A stretch of 64,000 nt of DNA from Chitinivibrionales bacterium. Lineage in GTDB: Bacteria > Fibrobacterota > Chitinivibrionia > Chitinivibrionales > JANQEN01. Where the stretch lies: the NCBI GenBank assembly GCA_028278335.1, contig JANQEN010000032.1, positions 1 to 64,000 on the forward strand, written 5' to 3'. A model generated the notes under the pieces. That model made no database searches, was not told where the DNA came from, and worked only from the letters and a program-made list of their open reading frames with translations. The position numbers were made by a program, and so were the translations under genes. Shown here piece by piece: positions 56,693-64,000 of the stretch (positions are counted from its first letter, which is position 1; each line of letters begins with the position of its first letter).

Positions 56693-57145
56693 CTAATTCA
56701 CCTGTCCCGGTTTTTTATCAAGGGTCTCATAGCTGAGAACCAAAGTCTCAATAGCAATACTGTTGGTCATGGTGTCAAGTTCCGAGCCTTTCCACTCTGA
56801 AGGCCAGGCATTGATAAGGTCCCACATCATGACTACATCAGTTCCATTGGCGTCTAAGAGTTGAATGGTCACATTTTTTCTTTGTACGTTTCCCTTGACC
56901 GACTCCATAAACCAGTCCCACAGTTCTGTAGAGCTGCACAGTCCGTATTCAAGAACAACGGGAGCATAGTCGACCTTTCCAGGAATTTTTCGAACTACCT
57001 GATTATTCCCGCTTTCTCGGTAGCTATAGGTATTGACCTTAACCTCCATTCCGGAACATTTCATGAAACGGGCATCGCTGTTTTCTGATATAATCAGCTT
57101 AAAATTATAAGCGCGAAAGGGATCTTTTTCATTATTAACAGGCAT
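56693..57145 (-). CDS. Contractile injection system inner tube protein
   Basis: The 150 residues are a T4 gp19/Hcp-type tube protein (Pvc1/Pvc5-like): DPFRAYNFKLIISENSDARF, CSGMEVKVNTYSYRESGN, RKIPGKVDYAPVVLEYG, LWDWFMESVKG, VTIQLLDANGTDVVMMWDL, NAWPSEWKGSELD and a TLVLSYE terminal strand. Rings of it form the channel expelled on contraction. Only one tube gene is present, whereas Pvc clusters have two. An AAGGAG site precedes the ATG at good spacing, as expected of a highly made protein. Confidence 0.95.
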   Translation of the reverse strand: MPVNNEKDPFRAYNFKLIISENSDARFMKCSGMEVKVNTYSYRESGNNQVVRKIPGKVDYAPVVLEYGLCSSTELWDWFMESVKGNVQRKNVTIQLLDANGTDVVMMWDLINAWPSEWKGSELDTMTNSIAIETLVLSYETLDKKPGQVN

Positions 57146-57169
57146 GGTATTTCTCCTTATTAAGAAATA

Positions 57170-58342
57170 TTAGAGGCGGGTCGCACCTTTTTGCGACTGC
57201 CCAATACGAAATATGACAAACTCCGCAGGTTTTACCGGTGCAATACCGATTTCAATGATAACCCGGCCAGCATCAATCTCTTCTGGAGGATTGGTCTCCT
57301 CATCACACTTTACAAAAAAGGCCTCCTCTGGCGTGCGTCCAAAAAGCGCTCCCTGTCGCCATAGCATGGTGAGAAAGGCCGAGACATCGCGCTTTATAGT
57401 GTTCCATAGGGTAAAATCATTCGGCTCAAATACCACCCAAGAGGTACTTTCTACAATAGATTCCTCAATCATATTAAAAAGACGGCGCACATTGACATAT
57501 TTCCACACACTGGAGGCACCAGCGCGAGTACGGGCACCCCACACCTTTATTCCTTCACCGGGAAAGTTTTTAATACAGTTGATACAATTATCATTCAAAT
57601 CACCGATTTCATCCTGGGTCATGTTATAAGCAAGACCTTGGGCACCCTTGATAAGCTCATTGGCCGGAGCCTTATGCACCCCTAAGGTACCGTCAACCCG
57701 AGCATAAATCCCAGCGATAAAACCCGATGGCGGAACAGTTTTAAGATCCATCTCTTGGGCAGTAAAATCAGCTACCTTTATCCAGGGATAGTAAACTGCG
57801 CCAAAGCCGTTCTTTGACATACGGGGAGCAATATTCTTTGCTGTATCCTCAGTTAAAAAGGCATCAATGGAGGCAACACTTTTAGGTGCATCCAGCACAG
57901 CAAAACGATCTTTCATCTTTTCACAGTGGGTAAGCAGGGCATCGCAATCAACTTTACTGGTGTATCCTGGAGCGGCAACAATGGCAATCTCGTCGATCTC
58001 TTCAAAGAGTTGGAGTCCCTCTCTCTTCTTAGTGGCACCACCGGCGAGGGGTGCACTTTTACCAATATTTACCACATAACAGGTGGTTCCCCCATTTTGA
58101 TAAAAGCCATAGACAGCCCGCACCAGATCGGTCAATTCAGTTGGTTCCTCTTTACCGGGTTCATCTAAAAAAGTCTTCACAAACTGTTGCCAGTTGTTGA
58201 TTCTAACGGCGGTCTGTTTTGGAGCGTTTTTGCCGGGAGCAACACCGATGAAGCCAGCCGTGCTTGTGCCGACGGCCTGAATTGGCCGGGCGCCGGACTG
58301 CACCTCTTCGATATAGACGCCGGGTGCCTTGTAATTAGCCAT
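57170..58342 (-). CDS. Contractile sheath protein
   Basis: A 390-residue tail sheath protein (Pvc2-4/gp18-like): N-terminal YKAPGVYIEEVQSGARPIQA, VGTSTAGFIG, central DFTLWNTIKRDVSAFLTMLW, GRTPEEAFFVKCDEETNPPE and the C-terminal handshake strand EIGIAPVKPAEFVIFRIG. Sheath contraction drives the tube into the target. There is a single sheath gene, against three in Pvc clusters. AAAGGAGA lies just upstream. Its N- and C-terminal strands are intact, so the sheath mesh should form. Confidence 0.96.
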   Translation of the reverse strand: MANYKAPGVYIEEVQSGARPIQAVGTSTAGFIGVAPGKNAPKQTAVRINNWQQFVKTFLDEPGKEEPTELTDLVRAVYGFYQNGGTTCYVVNIGKSAPLAGGATKKREGLQLFEEIDEIAIVAAPGYTSKVDCDALLTHCEKMKDRFAVLDAPKSVASIDAFLTEDTAKNIAPRMSKNGFGAVYYPWIKVADFTAQEMDLKTVPPSGFIAGIYARVDGTLGVHKAPANELIKGAQGLAYNMTQDEIGDLNDNCINCIKNFPGEGIKVWGARTRAGASSVWKYVNVRRLFNMIEESIVESTSWVVFEPNDFTLWNTIKRDVSAFLTMLWRQGALFGRTPEEAFFVKCDEETNPPEEIDAGRVIIEIGIAPVKPAEFVIFRIGQSQKGATRL

Positions 58343-58377
58343 AGGGTCTCCTTTGGGAAGTGTAAGAAGTTTCTCTA

Positions 58378-58863
58378 TTAGGTATTTGTATTTTTCCTAT
58401 TGTTACGTTGCTTAGCTTGCACCACCAGAGGCTCAAGTACCTTTTTAACTATCCGTTTCTTTTTAGGGAACACAATGGGTACGGTAAGCACAACAATTGG
58501 TTCAGCTGCCAGATTTAAGGCTGATCGAAGGTTTTCGGTTTTCTCTTCTGAGGTGATAGTATACTCCTTACTTTCCATAGCAGCAAGAAGGAGCCGTGCG
58601 GTTATCTCTGTTACAGAAATGGAATCAAATGCCTGAGGCACGATCGCAAGTGTAGCTAATACTGTTTTTTTTGTACCAGTAGTATTAAATCCTGTAGTCT
58701 CTGTTGGTGAAAGGGAGGTACAAAATAGCAGAATTTCTCTCTGGCCTTTCTTTGCTGGCCCTCGACCGATTGTTATTGGTACCTTTTTAAAGGATGTTGG
58801 CAGGGTCGCTTTGATCCATTTTTTGACCGATAGAAAAACATGTTCTACGATTTTATCGTTCAT
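58378..58863 (-). CDS. DUF4255/Pvc16-like cap protein candidate
   Basis: A protein of 161 residues from ATG at 58863, or 166 from a TTG abutting the upstream stop. It has a mixed alpha/beta body (IVEHVFLSVKKWIKATLPTS, a strand-rich centre with LLFCTSLSPTETTG, and FDSISVTEITARLLLAAMES) and a basic C-terminal tail. The position just before the sheath and the general layout fit Pvc16/DUF4255 tail-terminator proteins, which cap the sheath end. The similarity is weak and the basic tail is unusual. Confidence 0.5.
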   Translation of the reverse strand: MNDKIVEHVFLSVKKWIKATLPTSFKKVPITIGRGPAKKGQREILLFCTSLSPTETTGFNTTGTKKTVLATLAIVPQAFDSISVTEITARLLLAAMESKEYTITSEEKTENLRSALNLAAEPIVVLTVPIVFPKKKRIVKKVLEPLVVQAKQRNNRKNTNT

Positions 58864-58878
58864 ATATTTCGTTGACAA

Positions 58879-60579
58879 TTAGGCTGAAAGTGCCTGACGA
58901 ATAAGTTCTGCTTCCATGCGCCGCCTTTTTCGTATGCCCTCTAATTTATGATTCTGCTGCATGTCACCGATTACCTGGGCTGTCTCTTGCCAATCCTTTG
59001 TTTCCAAAGCGTGATCCAATACTTTAAGACGTGGATTGTTGGGGCCCCTATTGTAGGCTATTGACAGAAGCGCAGTCTGTACAGCGGGAAGCGTATCCTG
59101 GTCCTTTAATGTTGGATAGCGATTAGCGATCTTTTCCCAATAGGGATCAGCTACAACAGGAAAGACATGCTCCGCCTGATTGGAATTAATTTTAATCTTC
59201 TTCAAATCAGTATTGCTTTTTAAAGCTTGATGAGCTTGATCGCCCTTTAAACCAACCACCGACTTGAGCGTATCAATATTCTCTTGTGTGAAAAGATCGC
59301 CATAAGCCTTATACACAAGGTTCATATCGATATAGCCCAAATCAATGCCAGGATCTAAGGTTACTCCACTCTCTCCGCCAGGCCAATAGGGTGATCCATT
59401 GTGCCCTTCCCGTTTATGAATCCACCCAAGATCACCACGAAATTTATCAAGGGTAACATTGTTGCTTCCCTGAGCAACGACCGGTTTCTTTTGAGCCATG
59501 GCTGGGTCTTGTTTTTCCTGTTCCTTGGGTTCATCCTTTTTTTCAACTGTTGTGGTTTTTTCATCCCTTTTCTTTGAAGTATTTAAAGAAACACTCACTT
59601 TCTTTGCAGGCTCCTGGCTTTTTATGGTCACTCCGGAGACCTTCTTTGTTCCAGCTTTGATTGCTACTTTGGGAGTCTCTTTCTTAGGCGTCAACACCTT
59701 GTGTACATCAGAAACTATCTTAGCGCCTGAGGCCAATGTATCAATCATGCTTGAGCTCATTAAGGGACAGGTTTGGCTGGGCTTACGCACTGGTGGCAGC
59801 TTTGGTGGCCTTGGCACCAAGGCAGATTCTACCACAGAGACCAGATGCTCCAAAATTTTATAGACTAAATCAGCAGAAAAACCTCCGAGCAAGGCCAAGG
59901 TGGGCTTGCTGGCCAGTTGTACACTCTCGAAGATCTGCTCTGGAACCAGCTCAGTAATGATAATTCCCGACATAAGGCCAACAATAAAGCGAACCCAATA
60001 ACTCGTCTCATATTTTGCATCAAAGGTGCGATTGATAATGAATCGATTTGCCCGCAAAAGTGAGGAAAATGAGGCGCCCAATCCTGAGGCAGACAAAAGA
60101 AAAATAAAAAACTTCAACAGTTCCATTCCCTTTAAATCAAAGATGGATTGGGTTATAACATTCTTGTTAATTGCAGAGGAGAGAGAGATAAGGATAAAGG
60201 TCAACATGGAGATAATGGACACCACCATCATGCGCCGAATAAAAGGCACACAGCCAAACTTTGACAAAAAGGAGTTCTTTTCCAACTCCTCCTCAATCAT
60301 ATAGATTGAGCCAGGAACAGCCGGTTCCAGTATCTCTGAAAGGGCATTATGGATCTTTCCCAGCTTAATTGAAAGGGGGATATAGTTTTCATAGCGGGCA
60401 AAGTTAATACGTTTATCCTCATCCTCAACAAGACAGTTATCGTGGATCTCCTTTTCTGTCTCGCCATAGAGCTGCATCACCTCTAAGGGCAATTGCCCTC
60501 CCTTAGAGTATAGAAATTTCATCATTGCTCTATTTTCATTATATACGTTTGTCAAGGGATCATAGGTTAGCTCTTCCAT
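58879..60579 (-). CDS. Membrane protein fused to pesticin/T4-lysozyme-like domain
   Basis: A 566-residue protein preceded by AAGGTGG. Residues about 110-250 contain three to four hydrophobic segments (MMVVSIISMLTFILISLSS, FFIFLLSASGLGASF, FIVGLMSGIIITELV). A Pro/Lys-rich linker (about 265-370) leads to a lysozyme-like domain with HKREGHNG (Glu391), SGVTLDPGIDLGY (Thr407, Asp413) and a helical C-terminus with TLPAVQTALLSIAYNRG; the Glu-Thr spacing resembles T4 lysozyme. Such muramidases cut peptidoglycan. Here the enzyme is anchored to the membrane and encoded at the head of the injection-system cluster, so it could open the wall for passage or anchoring of the apparatus. Topology decides which side it faces. 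Confidence 0.7.
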   Translation of the reverse strand: MEELTYDPLTNVYNENRAMMKFLYSKGGQLPLEVMQLYGETEKEIHDNCLVEDEDKRINFARYENYIPLSIKLGKIHNALSEILEPAVPGSIYMIEEELEKNSFLSKFGCVPFIRRMMVVSIISMLTFILISLSSAINKNVITQSIFDLKGMELLKFFIFLLSASGLGASFSSLLRANRFIINRTFDAKYETSYWVRFIVGLMSGIIITELVPEQIFESVQLASKPTLALLGGFSADLVYKILEHLVSVVESALVPRPPKLPPVRKPSQTCPLMSSSMIDTLASGAKIVSDVHKVLTPKKETPKVAIKAGTKKVSGVTIKSQEPAKKVSVSLNTSKKRDEKTTTVEKKDEPKEQEKQDPAMAQKKPVVAQGSNNVTLDKFRGDLGWIHKREGHNGSPYWPGGESGVTLDPGIDLGYIDMNLVYKAYGDLFTQENIDTLKSVVGLKGDQAHQALKSNTDLKKIKINSNQAEHVFPVVADPYWEKIANRYPTLKDQDTLPAVQTALLSIAYNRGPNNPRLKVLDHALETKDWQETAQVIGDMQQNHKLEGIRKRRRMEAELIRQALSA

Positions 60580-60679
60580 ACTATTGCCACCTTTTATAGA
60601 TAGTGTGATTTTTCTATTCTACTTTTTAGGGATGCTTCTTGTGTGTTTTAATGGTTGTATCTAACTATTCATTATTACT

Positions 60680-61009
60680 TTACAAAACAATATTTACCGC
60701 AGCTTGTACAGCCTTATAAAACACACCCATGGCAGCATTAACGGCATTTTGTACCGTGGCTTTTGCAAAGATCTGCATGGTAATCAATTCAGTCTCGACA
60801 ACAAGTTTCTCCCGCTCAATTTCTCCGGCAAGCTCATCATCATCAATATCGCCATTCAATCGAGCCATGGCAAGCTCCTCTAAACTGGCTCGCTGTTTTT
60901 CAAAGATCTCTCGACCATAGGCAGCAGCGTTTCCGGCTCCATCACCAATAGCCGATGTAAATTGCCCAAGCATCTCCTCTAAAACTGCTCCCACATCAAA
61001 CTGTCCCAT
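60680..61009 (-). CDS. Small helical protein upstream of injection-system genes
   Basis: A 109-residue, mostly helical and acidic protein with no recognised domain; the centre (RASLEELAMARLNGDIDDDELAGEIERE) and an Ala-rich C-terminal helix suggest an oligomerising coiled coil. A clear AAAGGA site precedes the ATG. It is the second gene of the cluster and lacks a signal peptide, so it may be a cytoplasmic assembly factor or structural part. That role is inferred from position only. Confidence 0.6.
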   Translation of the reverse strand: MGQFDVGAVLEEMLGQFTSAIGDGAGNAAAYGREIFEKQRASLEELAMARLNGDIDDDELAGEIEREKLVVETELITMQIFAKATVQNAVNAAMGVFYKAVQAAVNIVL

Positions 61010-61104
61010 GATTAAATCCTTTCTTATAGTATTACTTGACTTTCAAATATTTTTTGTGCCCTCATTCGGCATATTCCCTTTGGTTTTTATTGACAGGTTA
61101 AAAA

Positions 61105-61539
61105 TTATTTAGCCTGTTCACCTTTTATGAGGGCAATAAACACTCGTTGAAACTGTTCTCTATGTTTTTTAATAATGAAATCACTGACAAAATCCTTTTC
61201 CTTATGTTTCTTACGATCATCTTGCCACAATTTCAGTGCAATCTCACACTGCTTAGTGGTCTCTTCATTTTTTTTACGCATCCCATTTATAACAACCAAA
61301 TTTTGAAGACTACTCTCAATTTCTAGATAGTCATTACGAAAGGTTACATAGGTCCGCTCCTCCTTCGGTACATCCTGCAGTTTTAAATAGAGTAGTTCGA
61401 TCTTCTTATGAACGGCTATAAATTCGTCCATGACCTCTTGGTCAAAGGCTGCAAGCATACGAAATGTGCAACTTGAGAAGAGTAAAACAATAATAGGTAT
61501 AAGAGAATAGACCAGTAGCGTACGTGTTTTTGTAACCAC
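61105..61539 (-). CDS. Small lipoprotein at head of injection-system cluster
   Basis: The start is probably GTG at 61539, five bases after AGGAGG; a TTG at 61542 is too close to that site. The signal peptide ends in a lipobox LLFSSC near residue 24, so the mature 120-residue protein is likely lipid-anchored. The rest is helical and highly charged, as in small periplasmic coiled-coil lipoproteins. No homology is recognised. It opens the minus-strand set and could anchor the apparatus to the outer membrane. Confidence 0.65.
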   Translation of the reverse strand: MVTKTRTLLVYSLIPIIVLLFSSCTFRMLAAFDQEVMDEFIAVHKKIELLYLKLQDVPKEERTYVTFRNDYLEIESSLQNLVVINGMRKKNEETTKQCEIALKLWQDDRKKHKEKDFVSDFIIKKHREQFQRVFIALIKGEQAK

Positions 61540-61542
61540 CAA

Positions 61543-62160
61543 AACCTCCTGGGTGTTAGGATTATATTCTTCAATTAGTTATAAAGAAACAGGCAGCCTA
61601 TAGCAGTTCAATTCAGATGTGACAAAAGCAATTAGCTGATAGGAATTTCAACAATGAAAGTAATATAAACGTCGAGTTTCGAAAACACAAGCAAAATAAG
61701 TTAAATTTATACAATTCATGAAGATAGCGTGGTTTTCTGCGCTCAATTATAAAAAAACACCCTATATTTATTAAATCCTATAACACTGATATTCTTACCT
61801 TTTAATTCCCTAATAGATATCAAACTTTGCTATCAATGGGTATGATGAAGAGATGGTGCATACTGTTTGCCAAATTTTCCGTTACTGCATTACAAAATTG
61901 CGGGGGAATCAGCAAGATCACCTGAGTACCTTTGTTATCTGCTTGCCATTAAAAACGGGTTTGCTGATAAAGCAAAACCGGTTTTAATGATGCAAGCAGT
62001 TAATAGGTACGAAGGAAGCTTGCTGTGGGGGTCCTCCCCCGAATTCTTCTTTTTACAACTTAGAGTGAGATAAAAATATTGTAAAACCTTTAAATTATTG
62101 AAGAAACAATTATATAATAAAGAAAAATTAACTAACTATGCTATTCATTTGAGCTAACGA
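61543..62160. other. Divergent intergenic region before sensor gene
   Basis: A 618-base spacer between the injection-system cluster and the sensor gene, so it probably holds both promoters. The only clear structure is the candidate structured RNA at 61902-62042; the rest is A+T-rich with no gene. Confidence 0.5.
61902..62042 (+). ncRNA. Candidate structured RNA or hairpin element, copy B
   Basis: The same plan as copy A at 168-243: GGGGG (61902-61906), arm CAGCAAG (61910-61916), conserved CCTGAGTA, then ACGAAGGAAG and arm CTTGCTG (62019-62025), a terminal GGGGG-TCCT-CCCCC hairpin and a T-rich tail. Both arms differ from copy A but still pair, so the stem has co-varied. The variable loop here is replaced by a long near-perfect hairpin (about 61939-61999, arms CTGCTTGC and GCAAGCAG). 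It ends about 120 bases before the sensor gene start. A regulatory RNA, small RNA or mobile element are all possible. Confidence 0.5.
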
Positions 62161-64000
62161 ATGAAGAAACGAATTACTATTGGCTTTTTAGTGGGCCAAT
62201 TAGAGGAATTCTATAACTCATTGTTATGGCCCGGTATTGTAGATGCGGCCGAGGAAAATGACGTTAACCTTATACTCTTTACCGGTAAAGAGCTTGGGTC
62301 CCACTACAACTATTACTATCAACACCATGTATCCTACGATTTTGCTACGAAGGAGAATGTCGATGGTATTTTACTCTCTTCATCAGCCTTCATGAATTAC
62401 TATGGTCTTGATGAATTTAATAAATTTTTACAAAGATATATGCCTCTTCCTCTCTGTCATATTGGCGCAAAGTTTCCCGGTGGACCGAGTGTCCTTGTTC
62501 AGAACAAAGCTGGTATTGTCCAAGCAATAGATCACCTTGCCCAGTATCATAACTTTAAAAAGATCGCCTTTATCAAAGGGCCCGAGGCAAACGAAGAGGC
62601 GATTCTTAGGTTCAATGGATATATCGAAGGATTGCAAAAAAACGGTTTGGAGTTCAACCAAAGACTGGTTGCACCGGGTGACTTTATTGCCCACACCGGA
62701 GCCAAAGCAATTGATCTCTTATTGGACAAGCGGCAGGCCTCCTTTGACGCTATTTTAGCAGCCAATGATGAGATGGCACTGGGTGCCATGAAGGCACTGA
62801 AACAGCGTGGAATAAATGTTCCTAATGATATTGCTATTGTTGGCTTTGATGATCTTGACGAAGGTAAAATAAGCATACCCACCTTAACCACAGTAAAACA
62901 ACCGGTATACGAACAGACCAAAAAGGCCACTGAATTATTGATCGCAAAAATCAACGGTGAAGAGGTTCCCGATGAAATTGTTCTTCCCACCCAACTCGTG
63001 GTACGACAATCCTGTGGTTGTGTGATTGACAAAGAGAGTCTTGGTGAAAAAAAGTATACCCTTGTGCAATTAAAATCAAAATCCATCTCCGACCATCTTC
63101 TGGAATACAAGGATCCCTGTGTCAAAAGCATTTTTAAAGCTCTGGAGCCCTTAGACATTACCAATGACAGAAAGAGTAATATTCGAAGATTGGTCAATCG
63201 ATACCTTTTTATCAAAAAGAGTACTAAGCTTTTAGCTCAGGACTTTCTTATTGAGCTTACCAATATTCTTATCAAAGAGAATAGTATTGGTCATAATATT
63301 ACCATGTGGCATGATTTTATCACCATTATTCGAAAAACCTTTATTAAAGTAATGCCCCACTCCTTGGAGTTATCGCTCTTTGAGGATCTCTTTAGTCAAT
63401 CCCGAGTTATCATCAGTAACATGGCCCAGCTCCAAGGGCAGGCAACAGCAAACAAAACAATATCCCATCTATTAAGTCTTCGAGATATACTACAAAAACT
63501 GATCTCCTCCTTTGATGTTGAACAAATAATGAAGATCATAGCTTCGGAGCTGCCAAAACTGGATATTCATAGCTGTTACATTTCTCTCTATGAAAATGTT
63601 GTGAGACAAACCAAAAAGAGCAAATGGAAGATGCCAGAAAAATCAACCTTAATGGCAGCTTATGACACACAAAGAAAAACTAGAACCAGGACAGCACGCA
63701 TTAAGAAAAGTAAGGAGCCCTTTGACACCATAAATCTTGCTCCAAAGGGTGCGCTGCCTACCAATAGAAGGTACACCTTAGTATTAAAACCACTCTTTTT
63801 TAGAGAAGAGCAATTTGGTTTTATACTCTTTGAATTTTCTCGCAAAGAGTCAACCGTATTCGAGACACTCCGTGTACAGATCAGTAGTGCACTTAAGGGT
63901 GCAAGTCTTTTAGAGAAGGAGCGAAAGCTCTCCATTGACCTTCGAGAGGCCCTTGATGCTTTACAAGACTCAAACTGCAAATTAGAGAATCTCTCTATAA
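62161..64000 (+). CDS. Periplasmic-binding-protein-like sensor protein, truncated by window end
   Basis: The frame opens at ATG 62161 and runs without a stop to the window edge (613 codons seen). Residues about 1-285 are a LacI/GalR-type sugar-binding domain without the DNA-binding headpiece: ITIGFLVGQLEEFYNSLLWP, NVDGILLSSS, ANDEMALGAMKALKQRGI and VGFDDLDEGKISIPTLTTV are classic. A helical linker and a GAF-like domain follow (about 430-590), then a coiled coil at the edge, the usual lead into a diguanylate cyclase or kinase output. There is no signal peptide, so it senses a cytoplasmic ligand. The output domain lies beyond the window. Confidence 0.85.
   Translation, partial: MKKRITIGFLVGQLEEFYNSLLWPGIVDAAEENDVNLILFTGKELGSHYNYYYQHHVSYDFATKENVDGILLSSSAFMNYYGLDEFNKFLQRYMPLPLCHIGAKFPGGPSVLVQNKAGIVQAIDHLAQYHNFKKIAFIKGPEANEEAILRFNGYIEGLQKNGLEFNQRLVAPGDFIAHTGAKAIDLLLDKRQASFDAILAANDEMALGAMKALKQRGINVPNDIAIVGFDDLDEGKISIPTLTTVKQPVYEQTKKATELLIAKINGEEVPDEIVLPTQLVVRQSCGCVIDKESLGEKKYTLVQLKSKSISDHLLEYKDPCVKSIFKALEPLDITNDRKSNIRRLVNRYLFIKKSTKLLAQDFLIELTNILIKENSIGHNITMWHDFITIIRKTFIKVMPHSLELSLFEDLFSQSRVIISNMAQLQGQATANKTISHLLSLRDILQKLISSFDVEQIMKIIASELPKLDIHSCYISLYENVVRQTKKSKWKMPEKSTLMAAYDTQRKTRTRTARIKKSKEPFDTINLAPKGALPTNRRYTLVLKPLFFREEQFGFILFEFSRKESTVFETLRVQISSALKGASLLEKERKLSIDLREALDALQDSNCKLENLSI

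Noticed and set aside
44386-61539. Prophage interpretation of the tail-like cluster
   Set aside because: There is no capsid, portal, terminase, integrase, holin or replication gene, and membrane and lipoprotein genes are integrated in the set.
44386-61539. Canonical type VI secretion system
   Set aside because: No TssB/TssC pair, TssJ-L-M membrane complex or ClpV is seen; the sheath is a single gp18/Pvc-type protein and the adaptor is LysM-type.
62547-63215. A 222-codon open frame on the minus strand
   Set aside because: It is antisense to the in-frame sensor gene, whose translation has clear domain motifs throughout.
1-64000. tRNA, rRNA or CRISPR loci
   Set aside because: No cloverleaf with a conserved T-arm, no rRNA sequence and no regularly spaced identical repeats were seen by eye.

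Overview
The window looks like chromosome from a Gram-negative, KDO-making bacterium of the Fibrobacterota (Chitinispirillia-like). The main clues are a secreted lipoprotein built on the Fibrobacter succinogenes major paralogous domain (11.3-12.1 kb), a propeller protein with a type-IX-like C-terminal tail, DUF2341/LamG secreted proteins, kdsA, and a TonB-dependent receptor. The assignment is inferred from domain content; no rRNA or tRNA gene is present.

Layout. 0.3-7.2 kb: a hotdog thioesterase, a 1601-residue TPR protein and an outer-membrane protein ending in a clear terminator. 7.2-8.7 kb: a gene-free, A+T-rich spacer with long inverted repeats and a G+C-rich, multi-helix candidate structured element. 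8.7-29.0 kb: a same-strand, visibly A+T-rich island of exported proteins (LolA-like, propeller, lipoproteins, a 3913-residue lipase/DUF2341/LamG protein and two DUF2341 paralogues). 29.2-44.0 kb: mostly housekeeping genes (formylglycine-like protein, kdsA, gap, pgk, thioredoxin-CcdA fusion, lysA with a divergent IlvY-like regulator, hybrid histidine kinase, TonB receptor), punctuated by three copies of a 168-209 bp inverted-repeat element. 44.4-61.5 kb: a 17-gene minus-strand cluster encoding a contractile injection system. 62.2 kb to the edge: a periplasmic-binding-protein-like sensor cut by the window end.

The injection-system cluster is the most notable system. It has one sheath, one tube, a LysM adaptor, a VgrG/gp5-like spike, a gp25 wedge, a baseplate J protein carrying an extra beta-propeller, a tail-I-like protein and a PAAR-like tip, and no capsid, terminase or integrase. 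No AAA+ ATPase, TssJLM membrane complex or recognisable long tape measure is visible. Instead it carries an unusual membrane-associated set: a multi-TM protein fused to a pesticin/T4-lysozyme-like domain, two lipoprotein-like proteins, a TM protein with about five discoidin-like domains, and two polytopic proteins. This suggests a cell-anchored rather than freely released device, which is an inference.

Other signals: a two-copy hairpin element with compensatory stem changes (168-243 and 61902-62042), each copy upstream of a plus-strand gene; a pgk gene bracketed by inverted copies of the same 168 bp element; and a phage-fibre-like C-terminal module shared by the two largest secreted proteins.
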